A DNA stretch of 64,000 bases, taken from Serripes groenlandicus. Lineage: Eukaryota > Mollusca > Bivalvia > Cardiida > Cardiidae. Below, piece by piece: positions 1-13,100 of this stretch. The stretch lies in NCBI GenBank assembly GCA_031761405.1, contig JASEVX010000005.1:3777391-3841390 (forward strand), written 5' to 3'. Both the position numbers and the translations under genes were made by a program. The notes below the pieces were generated by a model that saw only the letters and a list, made by a program, of their open reading frames with translations, ran no database searches and was not told where the DNA came from. Within the stretch, counting starts at the first letter, position 1, and every line of letters starts with the position of its first letter.

Positions 1-31
1 TTGTGACATCTGAAAAATTGGAAGTATAGTT

Positions 32-261
32 TTAACCCTTTCCCTCATATAGACGCTTTCTGACGCCTCTGCAGCAGATGGCTTTTTGAAAACATAGTGA
101 CAAAGGTAGAAATTGCTCAAAACAAGCAATTTCTCCTTTTGCCACAATGTTTTCAACTTTAAGTCATAAGTTATCCATTCAATTATAGAGATTTTCCATT
201 TTTAGACAAAATATGTTCAAAGTCGTCTGCTGCAGATTTGTTGTATGAGGGAAAGGGTTAA
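32..261. mobile_element. TTAA-flanked palindromic MITE, intact copy
   Basis: Runs from TTAACCCTTTCCCTCATA to its inverted end TATGAGGGAAAGGGTTAA. The inner arms CTGCAGCAGACGGC and GTCGTCTGCTGCAG are also inverted, and a central hairpin GAAATTGCTC...GAGCAATTTC sits between. TTAA plus CCC termini are piggyBac-like, which is inference. No coding capacity. Confidence 0.88.
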
Positions 262-885
262 TAAAGGTAAGAAAACTTTATTGGAAAAGGAGAAATTGCA
301 TGTTTTGATCTCCACTTGTCGCAAATGCCTTACAATTGGTTTTTATAGAGCGCTGCTCAAATTGTCTTTTTTTTTTCACAAAGGATTAAAAATCAAGAAG
401 TAGTTACAAATATTTTACATTTAACTGTTTACCTGATATTTACATTTAAGAGTCGTCTGGTTTAAACCTTTCCTATATACAAAAAAAACATTGAAAAAAC
501 ATTAAAAATAAACTAAGACTCTCTATGAATGAAAAAACAATTGTTGTCTAAAGTTAAAAATATTGTACCAAAAGCAGTAATTGCTTGAGCTTTTGGCCAC
601 AGCGTATTCAAAATGTGTATGCTGCAGAGTTGTAAGAAAGCATCTTTATGTGGGAAAGGAGGTTTAAAACATGTTCAATAGAGTGTTGTATCTTCAAAAG
701 TGGTTGACAAGTAATGAAGTATGTTAGATTTTATTGTATGCAGTGTTAATCATAAAGTGACAAAAGAAGAAATTGCTCTTCAAGCAATTTCTCCTTTTCC
801 CTCCAAATTTCCAGAAATGTTCTGCTACATATCTACACCAGGTAAAGGGTTAAATTTGAATCCGATTATTGAATCATAATTTTAG
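262..885. repeat. Intron or upstream stretch with two degraded MITE copies
   Basis: A worn copy of the TTAA MITE spans about 461-666 (ends TTTAAACCTTTCC and GGGAAAGGAGGTTTAA). A second partial copy, with the GAAATTGCT hairpin and GGTAAAGGGTTAA end, spans about 756-853. Nothing else was recognised. A missing 5' exon of the ACOT/BAAT-like gene was looked for here and not found. Confidence 0.6.
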
Positions 886-1134
886 GAACCAAACCAATGG
901 GTCTGTTTTGGAGTTTAATACCGAAAATAGGCCAAAGACTTTTCAAAAGAGATGTCCTAACACCTCTTAGATATGAGATGAATGTCTATGATGGTCAGAT
1001 TCTGGATGACCTTGACACTGGACAATTGGATCCCATGGTAACAACAACTGTTGAAAGATGGTTTAAGAATCCCTCAGTCAGACGAGTGCCACTCACAAAC
1101 GCTCCATTCAAGGGAACCGTATTTCTGCCAGAAG
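886..1134 (+). CDS. ACOT/BAAT-like exon (first seen), N-terminal domain
   Basis: Acceptor TTTTAG ends at 885 and donor GTATAC starts at 1135. The frame reads TKPMGLFWSL onward to FLPEG. The Met at 897 is not the likely start, because the family has residues before PMGL and the open frame runs back to the acceptor. The exon ends in phase 1; the split Gly codon is completed by the exon at 3102. Confidence 0.87.
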
Positions 1135-4100
1135 GTATACAACTTTGATTGAATGATTTGGGTTTAGCACTGCTTAAGACAAATGTTCAGTCATATCCTG
1201 ACACACATTTCACATACCCACATGTTTCCCGGCTTGTTGACACCAAATCCCCTCACAACAGTCTTTCCAAGAAATTTGCTGCTTTTCTACATGGACTGTA
1301 AGCCCACTGGTAAAAGACAAAATTCTAGCTGCAGGAGGCCTTATTTTTACTTTAAGCATGTTGAAATGGTGACAGAATAATTTTCTTGATGTAAGTTCAA
1401 ATATAGGTTAAGTTAACTTTTTTTGCTCCTGCAGCTTTACACTTTGTCAGAATGTTTGTCTTGGTAATATCTAGGTCAAGTTCGAGTTGAGTTATGGGAG
1501 GTTAAAACAAGGTCAGAACGTCAAATTGAAGGAAAATCTTGTCAACACTTTGGAGGCCGCATTTTTGGCTCACCTGAGCACAAAGTGCTCAAGGTGAGTT
1601 ATTGTGATCACCCTATGTCCGGCGTCAGTCGTGCATAGTCCGTCCTCCATCAACATCTTCTCGTCTGTAACCAGTGGGCCTATTCATCGATCTGAGATCA
1701 AATTTTAAGCCAAGCCCATCGTCATGCATCACAAACTAATCTATAATAAATTGTTAAAAACTACCCGGTTCTCAAAAATGCAAAAATCACTTTGGGCAAT
1801 CAAGTGTACCAGACAGAACATAACTGGGGTTTATTGGGTATTATACTGCATCTAATTTGCATATCGGATCTATGAATTGGGATACACTTTGCAGGAAGCA
1901 TAATTTTGTAGATATTTTCCTTGAGTGACCCTCTACAAGCTTATTTCAAGACAGGTTGATAACTAAAATAAAAATGATTTATTGTGGTTGACATGACAAA
2001 TCACATTGCATTACTCAGGTGAACGATCCAGGGCCATCATGGCCCTCTTGTTGTAAGAGTTATTACCCTTTGCTCCGGAACCCTTTCCCACATACTAAAC
2101 ATATCTAGTATACTACGAATAAGTCTTAGCAAAAATTAGGAAAATCTCTATAAATGACTTGAAAACATTGTGGCAAAAGGATTAAACGCTGATTATGAGC
2201 AATTTCTCAATTTCCTAAAGTTTTTAAAAAAGTCGTCTGTTGCAAATTTGTCAAAATGTATCCTCAGGTGGGAAATGGTTTAACCCTTTCCCTCATATAG
2301 ACACTTTCTGACGCCTCTGCAGCAGACGGCTTTTTGAAAACATAGTGACAAAAGAAGAAATTGCTCAAAACGAGCAATTTCTCCTTTTTCCACAATGTTT
2401 TTCACTTATAGTCACAGGTTATCCATTCAATTATAGAGATTTTCTATTTTTTAACAAAATATGATCAAAGTCGTCTGCTGCAAATTCATCAAAACGCATC
2501 CTCAGGTGGGAAATGGTTTAATATCATAAATGTGCTGCCAGTGGGGCAATGATGTCATTCAATGATTAACCCTTTCCAATATACAGCATATTTGCAGCAG
2601 ACGACTTTGACGATATTTAGTATAAAATACGAAAAGTCTTTTTAAATGAGGGTATAATTACTGAAAACGTTGTGGCAAAAGGAACATTGCTTGTTTTGAG
2701 CAATTTCTCGTTTTGCTACAACAATTTCAAGAGTCGTCTGCTGCAGATGTGTCAAATATGCGTCTATAGGTGGGAAAGGGTTGATAAAGACAGTTTTCTA
2801 ATATTTGATTGAATACCAAAATATCAATACAGATCATAGTATTATGTTTAACCCTTTGCCTCATATAGACGCTTTCTGAAGCCTCTGCAGCAGACGGCTT
2901 TTTGAAAACATAGTGACAAAAGAAAAAATTGCTCAAGACCAGCAATTTCTCCTTTTGCCACAATGTTTTCCACTTTTAGTCATAGGTTATCCATTCAATT
3001 ATAGAGATTTTCTATTTTTTGACAAAATATGTTCAAAGTCGTCTGCTGCAGAATTGTCGTATGAAAGAAAGGGTTAAAATGTATGCCCTTTTGTTGTATA
3101 GGCCAGGGTCCATTTCCAGCAATTGTTGATCTGTATGGTGGATTGGTCACACTATCCGAGAGCCGGGCAGCTTTATTGGCTTCATATGGTTATGCAACAT
3201 TTGCCATGTGCTATTTGTATGAAGATGGTTTACCTCAGAAATACTCAGAGAGCCCAATAGAACATATAAAGGTACAAGGGTATTTTTTTATAAGATCACT
3301 TGAGCCAAAAGCTGAAGATGATCTATTCTGATCACTATCTGTCAGTCGTCTATTTGCCATCCATCCGTTGCCTTATGATATATAATTTCCTCCATAACCA
3401 CCAGACAAATTTCAACCTAAATTCACAGTAATGTTCCTTTGGGGGCCTTCTTACAAATTTGTTTAAATATTAAAATTCTATGGAGAACTTGCTGCGACAT
3501 CAGATAGGGGGGAAATTTCCCAATCTTTAAAATTCTTCTCCTCTGAAACAGCTTGTCTGATTCCAAGATAATGTGGTAGAAACTGTTCATTATGTGACCT
3601 TTACAGAAATTGTTCAAGAGATATTGATTGGTTGGTTTGTAAATAATGGCAGCCAGGGAGTATCAGAAAAGGAGCAAAATTACAAAACTTTAAAATTTCA
3701 TTCTTATGAAATTGCTTGTCTGATTTCAAGATAATTTAGTGGAAATATTCATTCAGTGACTCTCTTCATAATTTATTCAAGCTATATTGATGGTTGGAAA
3801 ACATAGCCACCAGGCAGCATCAGAAAAGCAGTAAAATTAACTTTTAGCTTGACAGGACATCTCATCTGAAACCACTGGACCAATATCAACCAACCTTCAC
3901 AGGAATGTTCCTCTGGTTCACAATTGTTTAAACATTTCAGTATGTAGAACTTTATTTTTGCGGCATCAGAAAGGGTTGAATTACTCAAACTTTAAACTTC
4001 TCCTCTATAACCACTTTTCTGATTCCAAGATAATTTAGGAGAAATCAAACTTTAAACTTCTCCTCTATAACCACTTTTCTGATTCCAAGATAATTTAGAA

Positions 4101-7100
4101 GAAATCCTCTACAAGGGTATAAGCTATATTGATTGGTTGAAACATGTGGCCAGATTGCATAAGAAAAGGGGCAAAATAACAAAACTTAAAAATTCCATCC
4201 TTATGAAATTGCTTGTCTGATTTCAAGATGATTTAGTGGAAATATTCCTTCAGTGAACCTCTTAATAATTTTTTCAAGCCATATTGATTGGTTGAAAATC
4301 ATACCAACCATGCGACATCAGAAAAGGGGTAAAATGGACTTTAAGCTTCCTGGACCAATATCTACCAAACTTCACAGGAATGTTCCTTTTCAAATCTGAT
4401 CAAAGAGTTTGAAGGTATGAATATAAGAAGGAGTTGAAAACATTGTTGCAAAAGAAGAAATTTTGTTCATGAGCCGTCTTCTGCAAGCATTGTGACAAAA
4501 AAGAAATTGCTCAAAACAAGCTATTTCTCCTTTTGCCACAATGTTTTCAACTGTTTTTAGCTCACCTGAGCTTTGCTCAAGGTGAGTTATTGTGATCGCC
4601 TTTTGTCCGTCGTCCGTCGTCCGTCGTGCGTCGTCCGTCGTCCGTCAACTTCTTCTCCTCAGTAACCAGTGGGTCAATTTGGATGAAACTTCACAGAAAG
4701 CATCCTCTCAATGACCTCACCAGAATTCCTTCAAATTTTTGGGATCCATGCAAAATTCTGGTTTCCATGGCAACGAAACCGAAAAAACTTCAAAATTCTT
4801 CTTCTCCGAAACTGGTTGGCAGATTTTCAAATAATTTTGTAGAAATGTTCCTTAGATGACCCTCTATCAGATTCCTTCAAGCCATGTTGATTGGTCGAAA
4901 AACATGGCCGCCAGGGGGGGCGGGGCTATTTTGCCTTATATGGCTATAGTGAAAACTTAAAAAATCTTCTCCTCCGAAAGTGTAAGGCCGATTTTCAAAT
5001 AATTTTGTAGAAATGTTCCTTGGGTGACCCTCTATCAGATTCCTTCAAGCCATGTTGATTGGTCGAAAAACATGGCCGCCAGGGGGGGGCGGGGCTATTT
5101 TGCCTTATATGGCTATAGTGCAAACTTAAAAAATCTTCTCCTCCAAAAGTGTCAGGCCGATTTTCAAATTTTTTTGTAGAAATGTTCCTTGGGTGATCCT
5201 CTATCAGATTCCTTCAAGCCATGTTGATTGGTCAAAAAGCATGGCCGCCAGGGGGCGGGGCTATTTTGCCTTTTATGGCTATAGTGAAAACTTAAAAAAT
5301 CTTCTCTTCAATAAGTGTCGGGCCGATTTTCAAATAATTTTGTAGAAATGTTCCTTGGGTGACCCTCTATCAGATTCCTTCAAGCCATGTTGATTGGTCG
5401 AAAAACATGGCCGCCAGGGGGCGGGGCTGTTTTGCCTTATATGGCCAATGTTAAAACTTAAAAAATCTTCTCCTCCGAAAGTGTCATGCTGATTTTCAAA
5501 TAATTTTGTAGAAATGTTCCTTGGATGACCCTCTATCAGATTCCTTCAAGCCATGTTGATTGGTCGAAAAACATGGCCGCCAGGGGGGGCGGGGCTATTT
5601 TGCCTTATATGGCTACAGCGAAAACTTAAAAAATCTTCTTCTCCGAAAGTGTCAGGCCGATTTTCAAATAATTTTGTAGAAATGTTCCTTGGATGACCCA
5701 CTTTCAGATTCCTTCAAGCCATGTTGATTGGTCAAAAAACATGGCCGCCAGTGGGCAGGGCTATTTTGCATTATATGACTATAGTGAAAACTTAAAAAAT
5801 CTTCTCCTCCAAAAGTGTCTGGCAGATTTCCAAATAATTTTGTAGAAATGTTCCTAGGGTGACCCTCTATCAGATTCCTTCAAGCCAAGTTGATTGGTCG
5901 GAAACTATGACTGCCAGGGGGCGGGGCTTATATAGCTAAAGTTAAAAAAAAAATATCAGGTGAGCGATTCCAGGGCCATCATGGCCCTCTTGTCAGTAAT
6001 TATACCTTCATTTTTAGAGATTTTCCGTATCTTGAGTACATGTTTTCAAATTCGTCTGCTGCAGATTTGTGGGAAACGGTTAATACTTGATAGAGACGGG
6101 TTCTGATGCCTACTTCAAAGTATACAACTGTTGATACAATATTCCTCTCTAATGATTTCAGAGCAGACCACGCTAAAAATAGCATATCAGGCTCACATTC
6201 TTATATCATTATTTGACCCTTTATCCATTGCCGAGTCCCAGTAGCTCAGTTGATACTGAAGCAGGCTGTCAATCCAGGGGTTTTGAGTTTAAACCCCAGC
6301 TCTGCCAACATTCTGTCTGACATTTGACAAAAGTCATTGTGACAAGCGTCATTTGTCTTTCACCAATGGGCTAACAGTCTATGTGGAAAATCAGCCAGTT
6401 GCTTTGAAAGTATGTTGTGTGGAGTACTGGTGTGAGAAAGCCATGAAACAGATGAGTAGGTGAACTGGTTGCAGTGATATGACTGAAAAAATGTTGAAAA
6501 AGTCATTAAATAAAGTGGCAAAAGAAGAAATTTCTCACAATGAATTGTTTCTATCTATTCAGTAAAAATACTTTAACTCATAGACATTTTCCGTATCTTT
6601 CACAGACAGATTTGTTGTATGTGGGAAAGGGTTAAACTCAATGGTGTGGATACTCAAAATACATGTCTCCGCGAGACAAACCTTTGCAATGCCACAACCT
6701 AGGCCTTGGATAGGAGAGATACACGTCTAATGGAGAAATAAACATTTTAATCCCCTTTATCTTGACCTCTCAACTTCATTCAGGAAGCTGCAGAGTGGTT
6801 CTACCATCAGGACTATGTGGATAAAGAAAGGGTTGGCATGCTAGGTTTGTGTTATGGTGGATATTTATCTCTTGCAGTGACTTCTCTTCTACCTCAGGTA
6901 TGTTAAGACGCTTTGTTGTTTCGCTTTTAGAGAAACGTTCAGGAATAACTTCTCACCTGTCAACTGCTTCTCCATCTCTCCATTGTCTTTCAGTCACAAT
7001 ATCCTACAAACAACTTCTCCTATTAAACGAATAGACCAATTTCAAAATAAGGAATGTTCCATAAGTGGTCCTCTTTTAAACTTGTTCAAAGAATTGAATT

Positions 7101-10100
7101 CTATGTAGAACTTTGGTTGCTGCGTTATCCGAAAGAGGGGAATGCCAGTACTTTTAAACCTTCAAGTCCAAAGTTACAGTCCCCATTTGAAAATCATTTG
7201 TCTCAAATGTTCCTTGGGTTACCTTCTACCAAGATTGTTCAATTTATTCAGATCAGTTAAAAAACATGGCTGCCGGAGAGCGGAACATGTATTCCTTATA
7301 TGTGTTTATTAAAATCTTTAAAAATATTTTTGCCCAAAAATATAGCCCTGGTTTGAAAACAATTTGGCACAAATGTTCCTTTGGTGATCCTCCATTTAAA
7401 AAACATCACAGACAGGGGGTTGTGTGAGTTTATTTTACACGTTTTCAAAGAATATAAGGTAATAGGTTATTAATTATGTTTTCTAGGTCAAGGCTATTGT
7501 CAATATAAGTGGGATTCCCATATATGGTGGGAATGCCCTAGGTGATGTTGAAGATACAGAAGGAAATACATGGTAAATACAAAACATTTTGCATGAATAG
7601 CACTTTCCCATATGCAACAGTTCTGTAGCAGACGTCTATGAAAACATGTAGTCAAAAACATGGAAAATCTCTGTTAATGAAAGTATAATAATTTAATAGA
7701 ATCATTGTGACAAAAGTAAAATTGCTCATTGGATGCTGTACTTTTAACTTGAGCATGTTGAAACTTTATCAGAATGTTTGTCTTGATGATATTATGTAGG
7801 CCAAGTTTCGAATATTGGTCATGTCTGTTCAAAAACTAGGTCACTAGGCCAAATTGAAGGAAAATCTTGTTAACACTGTAGAATGACATCTAGGCGAAGT
7901 TTGAATATAGGTCATATTGGGTTAAAAACTAGGTCACTAGGCCAAATTGAACGAAAATATTGTTAAAACTTCGGAGGCCGCATTTTTAGCTCGACTTTTG
8001 AAAAAAACGAGAGCTATTGTCATGACCCTGGCGTCGTCGTCGGCGGCGGCGTAGTCCGGTTAAGGTTTTTAGATCACCTAGAGCCGAAGGCTCAAGGTGA
8101 GCTATTCTGATCACTTTTTGTCCGTCGTCCGTCGTCCGTCGTCCGTCCGTCCGTCCGGCGTTAACTTTTAGCTTTAAACATCATCTCCTCCCAAACTCCA
8201 AGGACAATTTCCGTGAAACATCACAGGACTGTTCCTCTGGTTGGCCTCTTTCAAAGTTGTTCAAAGATTTAAATTCCATTGAGAACTTTGGTTGCTGCGG
8301 CATCAAAAAGGGGGCAAAATGTCCGAACTTTAAAAATCTTCTCCTCCGAATCTGCCTGTCAGATTCAAATATAATTTGGTAGAAATGTTCCTTGGGTGAC
8401 CCTCTATAAAAATTGTTCAAGCCATACTGATTGGTCAAAAAACATGGCAGTCAGGCGGCATCAGAAAAGGGGCAAAATTTGAAAATTTGAAAATTCCATT
8501 TTTATGAAAGTGCTTGTCTGATTTTAAGAAAATATAATACGAATCTTACTTTAATGATCCTCTATTTAATTTGTTTAAGCCGTTTTGATGGGTAACACAA
8601 TCATAGCAACCAGGCGTCATCACAAAAGGGGTAAATTGAACTTTTAGCTACAAATGACAACCAACTCCTACCATTCCAATAGACCAATTTCCACAAAACA
8701 TCACAGGAATGTTCCTTCGGTGGTCCTCTTTCAAATTTGTTCAAAGAATAAAATTCCATTGAGAACTTTGGTTGCTGCGGCATCAGAAAGGGGACAAAAT
8801 GTCCAAACTTTAAAAATCTTCTCCTCCGAATCTGCCTGTCAGATTCGAATATAATTTGGTAGAAATGTTCCTTGGGTGACCCTCTATGAAAATTGTTCAA
8901 GCCATACTGATTAATCGAAAAACATGGCAGTCAGGCGGCATCAGAAAAGGGGCAAAATGACAAAATTTGAAAATTCCATTTTTATGAAAGTGTTTGTCTG
9001 ATTTTAAGAAAATATAAAACGAATTTTACTTTAATGATCCTCTATTTAATTTGTTAAAGCCGTTTTGATTGGTTACACAATCATAGCAACCAGGCGTCAT
9101 CACAAAAGGGGTAAATTGAACTTTTAGCTACAAATGACAACCAACACCTGCCATTCCAATAGACCAATTACTACAAAACATCACAGGAATGATCCTTTTG
9201 TGGTCCTCTTTCAAAATTGTTCAAAGATTAAAATTCAAATGAGAACTTTGGTTGCTGCGGCATCAGAAAGGTGACAAAATGTCCAAACTTTAAAAATCTT
9301 CTCCTCCGAATCTGCCTGTCAGATTCAAATATAATTTGGTAGAAATGTTCCTTGGGTGACCCTCTATAAAAATTGTTCAAGCCATACTGATTGGTTGAAA
9401 AACATGGCAATCAGGCGGCATCAGAAAAGGGGCAAAATGACAAAATTTGAAAATTCCATTTTTATGAAAGTGTTTGTCTTATTTTAAGAAAATATAATAC
9501 GAATCTTACTGTAATGATCCTCTATTAAATTTGTTTAAGCCGTTTTGATTGGTTACGCAATCATATCAACCAGGTGTCATCACAAAAAGGGTAAATTGAA
9601 CTTTTAGCTACAAGTGACATCCAACTCCTACCATTCCAATAGACCAATTTCCACAAAACATCACAAGAATGTTCCTTTGGTGGTCCTCTTTCAAAATTGT
9701 TCAAAGATTTAAATTCCATTGAGAACTTTGGATGCTGCGGCATCAGAGAGTGAGAAAAAATACCCAAATTTTAAAATCCTTTTCCTCCATAATCTACTTG
9801 TGCGATTGCAAGATAATTCGGTAGAAATGTTTCTTTAGTGACCCTCTAAATAAACTGTTGAAGCCATATTGATTTGGTTGAAAAACAGCGCAGCAAGGCG
9901 GCATCAGGAAAGGTGCAAAATGACAAAAACTTTATAATTCCATTCTTATTAAAGTTCTTGTTAGATTTCAAGATATAAATGGCCTTTACTGATAAGCTGT
10001 TTCTTGAGAAGTGTCCACTCCTTTCAGTTTCATTTGCACTCCCTGATAAAATTTTCCAGATATTTGCAGTTAAATATTTGCTACTAATTTACTATCAATT

Positions 10101-13100
10101 AGGTGATCGATTTAGGGCCATCTTGGCCCTCTTGTTTAGATCACCTGAGCCGAAGGCTCAAGGTGAGCTATTCTGATCACTTTTTGTCCGTCGTCCGTCC
10201 GGCGTTAACTTTTAGCTTTAAACATCATCTCCTCCCAAACTCCAAGGACAATTTCCGTGAAACATCACAGAACTGTTCCTCTGGTTGGCCTCTTTCAAAG
10301 TTGTTCAAAGATTTAAATTCCATTGAGAACTTTGGTTGCTGCGGCATCAGAAAGGGGGCAAAAGGTCCAAACTTTAAAAATCTTCTCCTCCGAATCTGCC
10401 TGTCAGATTCAAATATAATTTGGTAGAAATGTTCATTGGGTGACCCTCTATAAAAATTGTTCAAGCCATACTGATTGGTCGAAAAACATGGCAGTCAGGC
10501 GGCATCAAAAAAGGGGCAAAATGACCAAATTTGAAAATTCCATTTTTATGCAAATGCTTGTCTGATTTAAAGAAAATATAATACGAATCTTACTTAAATG
10601 ATCCTCTATTAAATTTGTTTAAGCCGTTTTGATTGGTTACACAATCATAGCAACCAGGCGTCATCACAAAAGGGGTAAATTGAACTTTTAGCTACAAATG
10701 ACAACCATCTCCTACCATTCCAATAGACCAATTACCACAAAACATCACAGGAATGTTCCTTTGGTGGTCCTCTTTCAAAATTGTTCAAAGATTAAAATTC
10801 CAATGAGAACTTTGGTTGCTGCGGCATCATCAGAAAGGGGACAAAATGTCCAAACTTTAAAAATCTTCTCCTCCGAATCTGCCTGTCAGATTCAAATATA
10901 ATTTTGTAGAAATGTTCCTTGGGTGACCCTCTATAAAAATTGTTCAAGCCATACTGATTGGTCGAAAAACATGGCAGTCAGGCGGCACCAGAAAAGGGGC
11001 AAAATGACAAAATTTGAAAATTTCTTTTTTATGAAAGTGTTTTGTCTGATTTTAAGAAAATATAATACGAATCTTACTGTAATGATCCTCTATTTAATTT
11101 GTTTAAGCCGTTTTGATTGGTTACACAATCATATCAACCAGGCGTCATCACAAAAAGGGTAAATTGAACTTTTAGCTACAAATGACAACCAACTCCTACC
11201 ATTCCAATAGACCAATTTCCACAAAACATCACAAGAATGTTCCTTTGGTGGTCCTCTTTCAAAATTGTTCAAAGATTTAAATTCCATTGAGAACTTTGGT
11301 TGCTGCGGCATCAGAAAGTGAGAAAAATACCCAAATTTTAAAATCCTTTTCCTCCATAATCTACTTGTGCGATTGCAAGATAATTTGGTAGAAATGTTTC
11401 TTAAGTGACCCTCTAAATAAACTGTTGAAGCCATATTGATTTCGTTGAAAAACAGGGCAGCAAGGCGGCATCAGGAAAGGTGCAAAATGACAAAAACTTT
11501 ACAATTCCATTCTTATTAAAGTTCTTGTTAGATTTCAAGATATAAATGGCCTTTACTGATAAGCTGTTTCTTGAGAAGTGTCCACTCCTTTCAGTTTCAT
11601 TTGCACTCCCTGATAAAATTTTCCAGATATTTGCAGTTAAATATTTGCTACTAATTTACTATCAATTAGGTGATCGATTTAGGGCCATCTTGGCCCTCTT
11701 GTTGTTTAGCTAATTATTTTTTTTTTTCTCCCTATCAGTCGAGCATCTGTGCCGTACGCGGTGCTCTTGTTACTTTGAGCAAGTTGAAACTTTGTCAGGA
11801 TATTTAGTCCATAGTCGAATATGGGTCATATCAGGTTAAACAAAAAAAGGTCACTAGGCCACATAGAGTCAAATCTTGTTAAAACTCTGGAGGTTGCATT
11901 TTGAATCTTTGTCAGAATAATTGTCTTGATGTGTTTTGCATTAGAAATCACATTGGCATGATTTCATAATTGAGGTGAGCGATCTAGGGCCATGATGGCC
12001 CTCTTGTTTTATTTAACCCTTTCCACCATACGACAATTCTGCAGCAGACGACTTTGAACATATTTTGTCAAAGAATGGAAAATCTCTATAATTGAATGGA
12101 TAACCTATGACTTAAAGTGGAGACCATTGTGTCAAAAGGAGAAATTGCTCGTTTTGAGCAATTTCTCCTTTTGTCACTGTTTTCAAAAAGCCGTCTGCTG
12201 CAGAGGCGGCAGAGGCGGCAGAAAGCGTCTATATTATGGAAGTTCATAAATCAGATGAGCATTGACATACGTGTAATATAATAAGTCTTTGACACGGATT
12301 TTAATCTTTAAGAATATAATGAAATAAACGCAAAGTCAAAATCAAGATCGTATAGTGGTTAGTTTTATTTAAAACGGTGTTCAAAATAAAAACGGGTCAG
12401 ATGGTACAGACAGTATTCTTTTTCTCCCCCAAAAGTGGCTCTAGGCCGTCTTTATATACTATCTCATTTACATATTCATAACTCTCTTTATTGACCTAGC
12501 TTCATATTGGTGTACGCTTGCACTGCCTTTGTTTGTATTTGTACTAAATATTGTGTCGTCTTTTCATTCTTTGAATGTTTTTGTTAGACCTTATTAAGTT
12601 TCAAAAACTATTTATTTAGGCCTAATCCAAAAGCAGTGAAGATAGAACGAGGCGGTGTCGTAATCAAGGACATATGGAACTGTCCAAAGCCAAAGCCAAT
12701 TCTGGTATGTTTGCTTGAACAGTTTTTAGCTCGACTATTCGAAGAATATGAGAGCTTTACTACTCGCGTCGGCGTCTCCGTCGGCGTCCGGTTAAAGTTT
12801 TAGGGCAAGTTGGCATTGTTTTGTGCTAGGGCTTTCATATTTGGAATATAGTTACATCTTATACCTTTATTCACATTGAATGCTGTAGGTGCTGAGTGTG
12901 ACCTTCTTTTTGGGGTAAAAAACATGATTTTCTGTGGTTAAAGTTTTAGGGCAAGTTGGAATTTTTTTTTTTTTTTTTTTTCTCAATAAGTACTTGTGAT
13001 AGGGCTTTCATATTTGGAATATAATTACATCTAATACCTTTCTTCATATTGTATGCTGAAGATTTAGAGTGTGACCGACCTTCTTTTTGGGGTAAAAGAT

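Larger units (their letters stand above)
7986..11773 (+). mobile_element. Middle short Helitron-like element, split by inner pair
   Basis: Left part 7986-8070 (TTAGCTCGACTTTTGAAAAA through CCGGTTAAGGTTTTT) and right part 11703-11773 (TTTAGCTAATTATTTT to GTACGCGGTGCTCTTGTT). Together they match the unbroken 155-bp element at 31511-31664 of the same window. Confidence 0.7.
7736..12006 (+). mobile_element. Outer Helitron-like element, split by nested insertions
   Basis: Left part 7736-7985 and right part 11774-12006 carry the same TTGAAACTTTGTCAG / GGTCACTAGGCCA units. The right part ends GAGGTGAGCGATCTAGGGCC, then the ATGATGGCCCTCTTGTT terminus. The break is filled by the elements at 7986-11773. 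The left limit is uncertain. Confidence 0.5.

Noticed and set aside
897..899. ATG at 897 as the start codon of the ACOT/BAAT-like protein
   Set aside because: The open frame extends upstream to a good acceptor, and family members have residues before PMGL. A 5' exon outside the window is more likely.
8181..11434. Frames with SPKEHFYQIIFESDRQIRRR repeated several times
   Set aside because: Translations of the 480-bp core repeat of Helitron-like elements. The same peptide recurs only because the DNA recurs, and frames are interrupted by ordinary repeat divergence.
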